Source: Allolobophora icterica (lineage: Eukaryota > Annelida > Clitellata > Crassiclitellata > Lumbricidae). Taken from it: a stretch of 64,000 nt of DNA. The stretch lies in NCBI GenBank assembly GCA_963556255.1, contig OY744609.1, positions 21,023,609 through 21,087,608 on the forward strand, read 5' to 3'. The notes beneath the pieces were generated by a model. The model had not been told where the DNA came from. It was given only the letters and a program-made list of their open reading frames with translations, and did no database searches. This document shows positions 60,285 to 64,000 of the stretch, piece by piece. A program made the position numbers and the translations under genes. Within the stretch, counting starts at the first letter, position 1. Every line of letters starts with the position of its first letter.

Positions 60285-60495
60285 CAGTGCTTTTTTCCGG
60301 CTGGAACGGCGTTCCGGCACCTTTTTCGGCTGCTAAAAATTATTTATTTTAATAATAAAAACAATAACTTAGTTATTTTGATTTAATTTCAATGTTGTGA
60401 ATCCCGTTTTTCTCGGGATTTTAGTCCTTCCAAAATTGTTCAGTTCCGGAACCTATTGTTCCGTTCCGGAACCTTTTTTCTACAAAAAAGCACTG
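60285..60495. mobile_element. hAT-type MITE, family E
   Basis: 211 bp, TIRs CAGTGCTTTTTT / AAAAAAGCACTG with perfect 8-bp target duplication TGTAATAC (60277-60284, 60496-60503). Internal GGAACGGCGTTCCGG-type palindromes; a similar palindrome (GCCGGAACG) is in the hAT relic near 36715. Confidence 0.92.
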
Positions 60496-60854
60496 TGTAA
60501 TACCAACACCAATAATTTGGTTTTGCATGTTCCGATCTTCAGATTCATTTGTACAGACCTCGCACTGCACCTGCACCTGCTAATCAGTAACTATTTTTGG
60601 TGAAGGCATTGTTTTCTAATCTAGTGCGACTTCGAAGTGATGTCGAATGATATACATTCATGGCCTTTCGCAGATTCAGAGAGGCCCGAGTCACCGTAAA
60701 CACGCGGCCTCAATCTTGAAGCATGCACATCACCAGCCTACTTATTAACAGTAATGCTTTATAATATGGCCTACTACAGATGGGAAAATAACTCATACTA
60801 TGTCATATTGATCATAAATAAATAAAACCTTTTTGAAACTGAGGCCCTTTCTTA

Positions 60855-60940
60855 TGCCCGGACCAAAGTTCCTCTCTGCATGGCAGGCCTTGATTGCCTC
60901 GTGAAAAAATATTCCGGCGCTGTGAAAGTCCTCAGATTTT
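60855..60940 (-). mobile_element. hAT transposase C-terminal scrap
   Basis: Minus-strand translation FTAPEYFFTRQSRPAMQRGT parallels the VERIFSHGG...RPxMQARLG region of the remnant at 63680-63830. Strongly decayed. Confidence 0.5.
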
Positions 60941-61237
60941 ATTCGATCAGTTTAGATCAGCGAAACCACGCAGACCAGTCTTGCAGACGATTGAACTTAT
61001 TCAAAAATACAGATGCACTCGTGTGTTAGAGAATGGCGGATTTAGTTATCATAGTTTTTTCGGGTTAGTACACTCAGCACACGGGAACCTGAGCCCTCAT
61101 GGAGTCCATTCACACTGGACAGCGCTCGTGAAGGACATCGTCCGATAGAATAACCGAAAAATGAAACTCGTTGAGGCTATACGGTCGGTGTAGAAAAACG
61201 TTTTAAATACATGCGTATACTGTTTCTTTGGTGCTAG

Positions 61238-61474
61238 GCTTGTGGACATCGGCGAATGTATCCCAAGGAAGACGGAAAGACCATCAAAGCATACATGGCC
61301 GGAATCTGTTTTTCTCGGAATGACACGAAAAAGAACGCGTCATTAATAAAATCTCTGAGGATTACAACTGAAGAAGAAGTCGTCCCAACATGGAATCCCA
61401 TAACGCGGTCTATGGACAAATACATCTACGGCTCTGCTTTCGCGCAGTGGGGCAGTTCCGTCAGATTTTCCACG
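61238..61474 (+). CDS. Gene 2 exon 4b: alternative blade 2/3 exon
   Basis: 237 nt, phase 0 at both ends. Acceptor ctttggtgctag, donor gtacct (weak). It encodes ACGHRRMYPKEDGKTIKAYM then AGICFSRND and ends FAQWGSSVRFST. This matches the integrin segment (A)CAxRY...GxCF...FCQGGxSxxF, so it is a second version of exon 4a; both contain DKYIYG. It starts in phase 0, which fits directly after exon 3 (ends phase 0) but not after exon 4a (ends phase 1). No further gene 2 exon was found up to the window end. Confidence 0.82.
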
Positions 61475-62095
61475 GTACCTTAACGCTTTGTTGCATGGTA
61501 GTTAGTCTCCTATTACGAGCACAATTTCAGCACTAAATTAGTTTACGCTTTTCAAAACATAGCAATCGACCCGTTGTTGGTCTGTACTACTATAGAAATG
61601 TCTTGCTGGCTTGGCTTTATTTAGCACATGTTCCGTAATATTGTTTTTTCGGATATGATGATGATGATGATGATCATCATCATCATCCATCATCATCACT
61701 ATCAGCATCACAAACGTCGTCGTCGTTATCGCCTTTTCATCACCATTATATTGATCACGATCATGGTCATTATCATTATAGTCATTCGTCATCATTGTAG
61801 TCTTCACTTTCATCACCTTTACCACTTTTTCGTCAATCTGTGATTTTATAGGCCTAGGCATATGATCAATTTTGTAGCCCACTTTGAAGCTATGCTTTTC
61901 AGTATTGTAGGCCTATGTACCTGGCTGCAGATATCTTCGCTCCGTCGCACAGAGTGATCTGCTTGTTCCCCGTTTTGTACTTCCACGGTGCAACATATAG
62001 CAACCCTGGTTGTCCCCTCATGCTGGGGAACAAGCTGTAGGCAACTTAGCCATCGACCATTCTATTTGATCGTCGACCTCTGCGAAGTTTCCTTA
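61475..62095. other. Intron sequence after exon 4b
   Basis: A (GAT/CAT)n tract at 61655-61690; otherwise nothing recognised. The next gene 2 exon was not found. Confidence 0.5.
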
Positions 62096-62114
62096 AGAGG
62101 CGCTAATTAAATTA

Positions 62115-62165
62115 TTACGATAATTGGTGACAATTATCGTAATCATTACGATAATTGTCACCACA
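62115..62165. repeat. Short interlocking palindromes
   Basis: TTACGATAATTGGTGACAAT and inverted copies overlap to give alternative hairpins. Confidence 0.8.
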
Positions 62166-62399
62166 CCACATCGTCGACAGCGTAGTAGTTGTTCTTCAAA
62201 AAAGCGCAACAAAAGTGATCGTCATGGTCGTCACCAACACCACCAAAACCTATACATTGCTATCAATTTAATTATTTCTTGTTTTGCATGTTGTTTCGAT
62301 GTTCGAATTGCATGGGTTTCATGAGTTTTAATTCGATATCGGTTACAAAGCTTACAGACATACCTTACTGTGAAACAGTAAAGCAGACCAGACAAGACG

Positions 62400-62565
62400 G
62401 TATGAGATATGGCAAGTAAAGGTAAGGTGAGATAATATAGGTAAAGCAAAGTAAGGTAAGGCAAGGTACCTATCTGGTATGATGAGGTTAGGCGAGGCAA
62501 TGTACGGTAAGCTTAAGCAAGACAAGCTAATTCATTCATTCATTCATTCATTCATTCATTTTGAA
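62400..62565. repeat. (GGTAA)n-like and (ATTC)n tracts
   Basis: Degenerate AAGGTAAGGT sequence followed by (ATTC)n at 62530-62560; a similar GGTAAG tract is at 62780-62880, on the other side of a LINE fragment. Confidence 0.85.
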
Positions 62566-62780
62566 CAATTAATATAGCGCCCCAACAAGTTACCTACTCA
62601 GAAGCGCTCCCAGCCCAACCACGGCAATATAAACTGGACTTAAGTAACTGAAAAAAACACAAGCGAACCATTCTTAGGCAAAAGGCGAATCTGCATTGCG
62701 AGATGATTCCAGATGAGAGGCCGACCACAGAGAAAGCACGTCGCTGCCTAGTTGCAGTGGTAGCACGAGGAACCAATTAA
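62565..62780 (-). mobile_element. L2-like LINE 3' end with (GAAT)n
   Basis: Minus strand: LVPRATTATRQRRAFSVVGL and LLKSSLYCRGWAGSASE, then GGGGCGCTATATTAATTG and (GAAT)n. Same family as 49603 and 56170. Confidence 0.82.
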
Positions 62781-63360
62781 GACAAGATAAGGTAAGTTAA
62801 GAAAAGGCATGGTAACTAAGGCAAGATAAGTTAAGACAAGGTAAGCTAAGGTAAGATAAGGTAAGATAAGGTAGCCGATAGTAAGGTAGTAACTAAATCC
62901 TGCCTCTGTAAAGAATGGCTGCAAGAGTACAGAGTCCTGTAGGTTCGAGAGATAACTCGAAAAGAAGCTCAGAAACAATAAGAGGACAAAAAGCGGACGC
63001 CCGTTCTTCAGGACTCCATGGTCCGAAATTTGAACCCCGATTGTAAAAACCAAAGACAAGGCACCGGGAATCCACGATTCTCTACAACCAACCTACACAT
63101 AAACATTTCCAACATCATCGAGTATACCCACACTCGATTTCATGTTTTGCATTCAACTCTTATAGGTATCGTGATTTTTGACAAGCCTCAGTAGTGGTGG
63201 GACTCCCACTTTAAAAACAACCTTGACCTACTTTCGTGACCTTGCTCCTGATGGGTCAGCCGTTGACCTACTTTCATGGATGGGCGTGGCCTCTTTGGTC
63301 GACCTTTAACCTGCTTTCACGTCCTTTAGCAGTTAATTATATGTCATAACCAGTCTTGTT

Positions 63361-63532
63361 GTCAAGACCTTAAACCTCAAGACCAAGACCAAGACCTTGA
63401 ACCTCAAGACCAAGACCAAGACCAAGACCTTGAACCTCAAGACCAAGACCAAGACCAAGACTTTGAACCTCGAGACCAAGACCAAGACCAAGACCTTGAA
63501 CCTCAAGACCAAGACCAAGACCCAAAAAATCG
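63361..63532. repeat. CAAGACC minisatellite
   Basis: Higher-order repeat: AAGACC hexamers grouped into 24-36 bp units, each with one TTGAACCTC. Open frames on both strands ([16 protein letters not shown]) are periodic artefacts. Confidence 0.95.
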
Positions 63533-63679
63533 TAATCAGGTCAAGACTTCTAAAATTGTCAAGTCGGAATATTTGCTATTTTAATGAAAACATGAGTCTT
63601 TTATTTTATTCAAGCAAATTAACTTTAAATGCAAATTGCAGAGAAATCCGAATTTGTATTCAAAAGTCCTTCATGCAAA

Positions 63680-63830
63680 CTATTATTCCAAATGCCTTTT
63701 GTATTTTATAAAAACCAATTCGCTCAGAATTTTCTGACCAAGACGTGCCTGCATGGTGGGCCTCATAAAAATTCCGCCATGTGAAAAAATACGTTCTACG
63801 GGTGCTGAAGTCGATGACACACACGTACGT
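63680..63830 (-). mobile_element. hAT transposase C-terminal fragment
   Basis: Minus-strand translation STSAPVERIFSHGGIFMRPT, then MQARLGQKILSELVFIKYKR and a stop, the hAT dimerisation domain. The rest of the transposase probably lies beyond the window end. Confidence 0.8.
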
Positions 63831-64000
63831 ATAGCTTTTCAAGCACTTGATGTAAATGTACAGATAGTGAGTCCAGTGAGTCCTTTTGAAATCTTCCCAT
63901 GGTTTATCATACCTTCTGATACAGAATAACTGTTGCTGCTGCCAAGGGGTTTTCCTGACCAACAAGACTTGTATCCATCCATAGATATTGGTCGTATGAT

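Noticed and set aside
63170..63215. Possible further gene 2 exon after TTATAG (GIVIFDKPQ)
   Set aside because: A stop follows in the matching frame and the phase does not fit exon 4b.
63397..63540. KTKTKTLNL repeat protein
   Set aside because: Periodic translation of a minisatellite; equally open on the opposite strand.

Overview
Eukaryotic (metazoan) genomic DNA: split genes with GT-AG introns and long introns packed with microsatellites, LINE fragments and terminal-inverted-repeat (TIR) transposons. The two genes are integrin alpha subunits, so the source is an animal. The repeat style (L2/CR1-like LINEs with GCGCTATATAAAT tails, hAT MITEs, many AGGCCTA words) suggests a marine invertebrate, perhaps an invertebrate deuterostome, but the species cannot be fixed from this window.

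Gene 1 (+, about 1136-36470): the 3' part of an integrin alpha gene, 18 exons. I assembled them from splice sites and phase. They sum to 3230 nt, and every junction is in frame except one uncertain acceptor (exon 10). They give about 1076 residues: end of propeller blade 3, blades 4-7 (three intact calcium loops), an unusually long thigh region, calf-1, calf-2 with a dibasic cleavage site, one transmembrane helix and a KCGFFRR tail. Blades 1-3 and the signal peptide lie 5' of the window. One intron uses a GC donor.

Intergenic (36471-48600): almost all mobile DNA. It holds an hAT relic that starts 27 bases after the gene 1 stop and contains its likely poly(A) signal, a near-perfect 786-bp tandem duplication, a TA-flanked motif-array element with its empty site nearby, a 1.4-kb hAT relic with a LINE piece and a MITE nested in it, and a second motif-array element.

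Gene 2 (+, 48793 to beyond the window): the 5' part of a second integrin alpha gene in head-to-tail tandem. It has a TATA box, signal-peptide exon, blade 1 and blade 2 exons, then two alternative versions of the next exon (4a at about 59996-60189, 4b at 61238-61474). Both start in phase 0, as exon 3 requires. Copy 4a is frame-disrupted. Intron 1 (8.7 kb) carries an almost full-length antisense CR1-like LINE (PHD finger, endonuclease, reverse transcriptase) that is itself interrupted by two small TIR elements.

The most unusual pattern is a set of four non-coding TIR elements (2483-3665, 8950-10385, 42312-43023, 46571-47967), each flanked by TA and each filled with many irregularly spaced copies of its own 11-17 bp motif. 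No RNA gene, CRISPR array or bacterial-type operon was seen; one tRNA-derived SINE is present.
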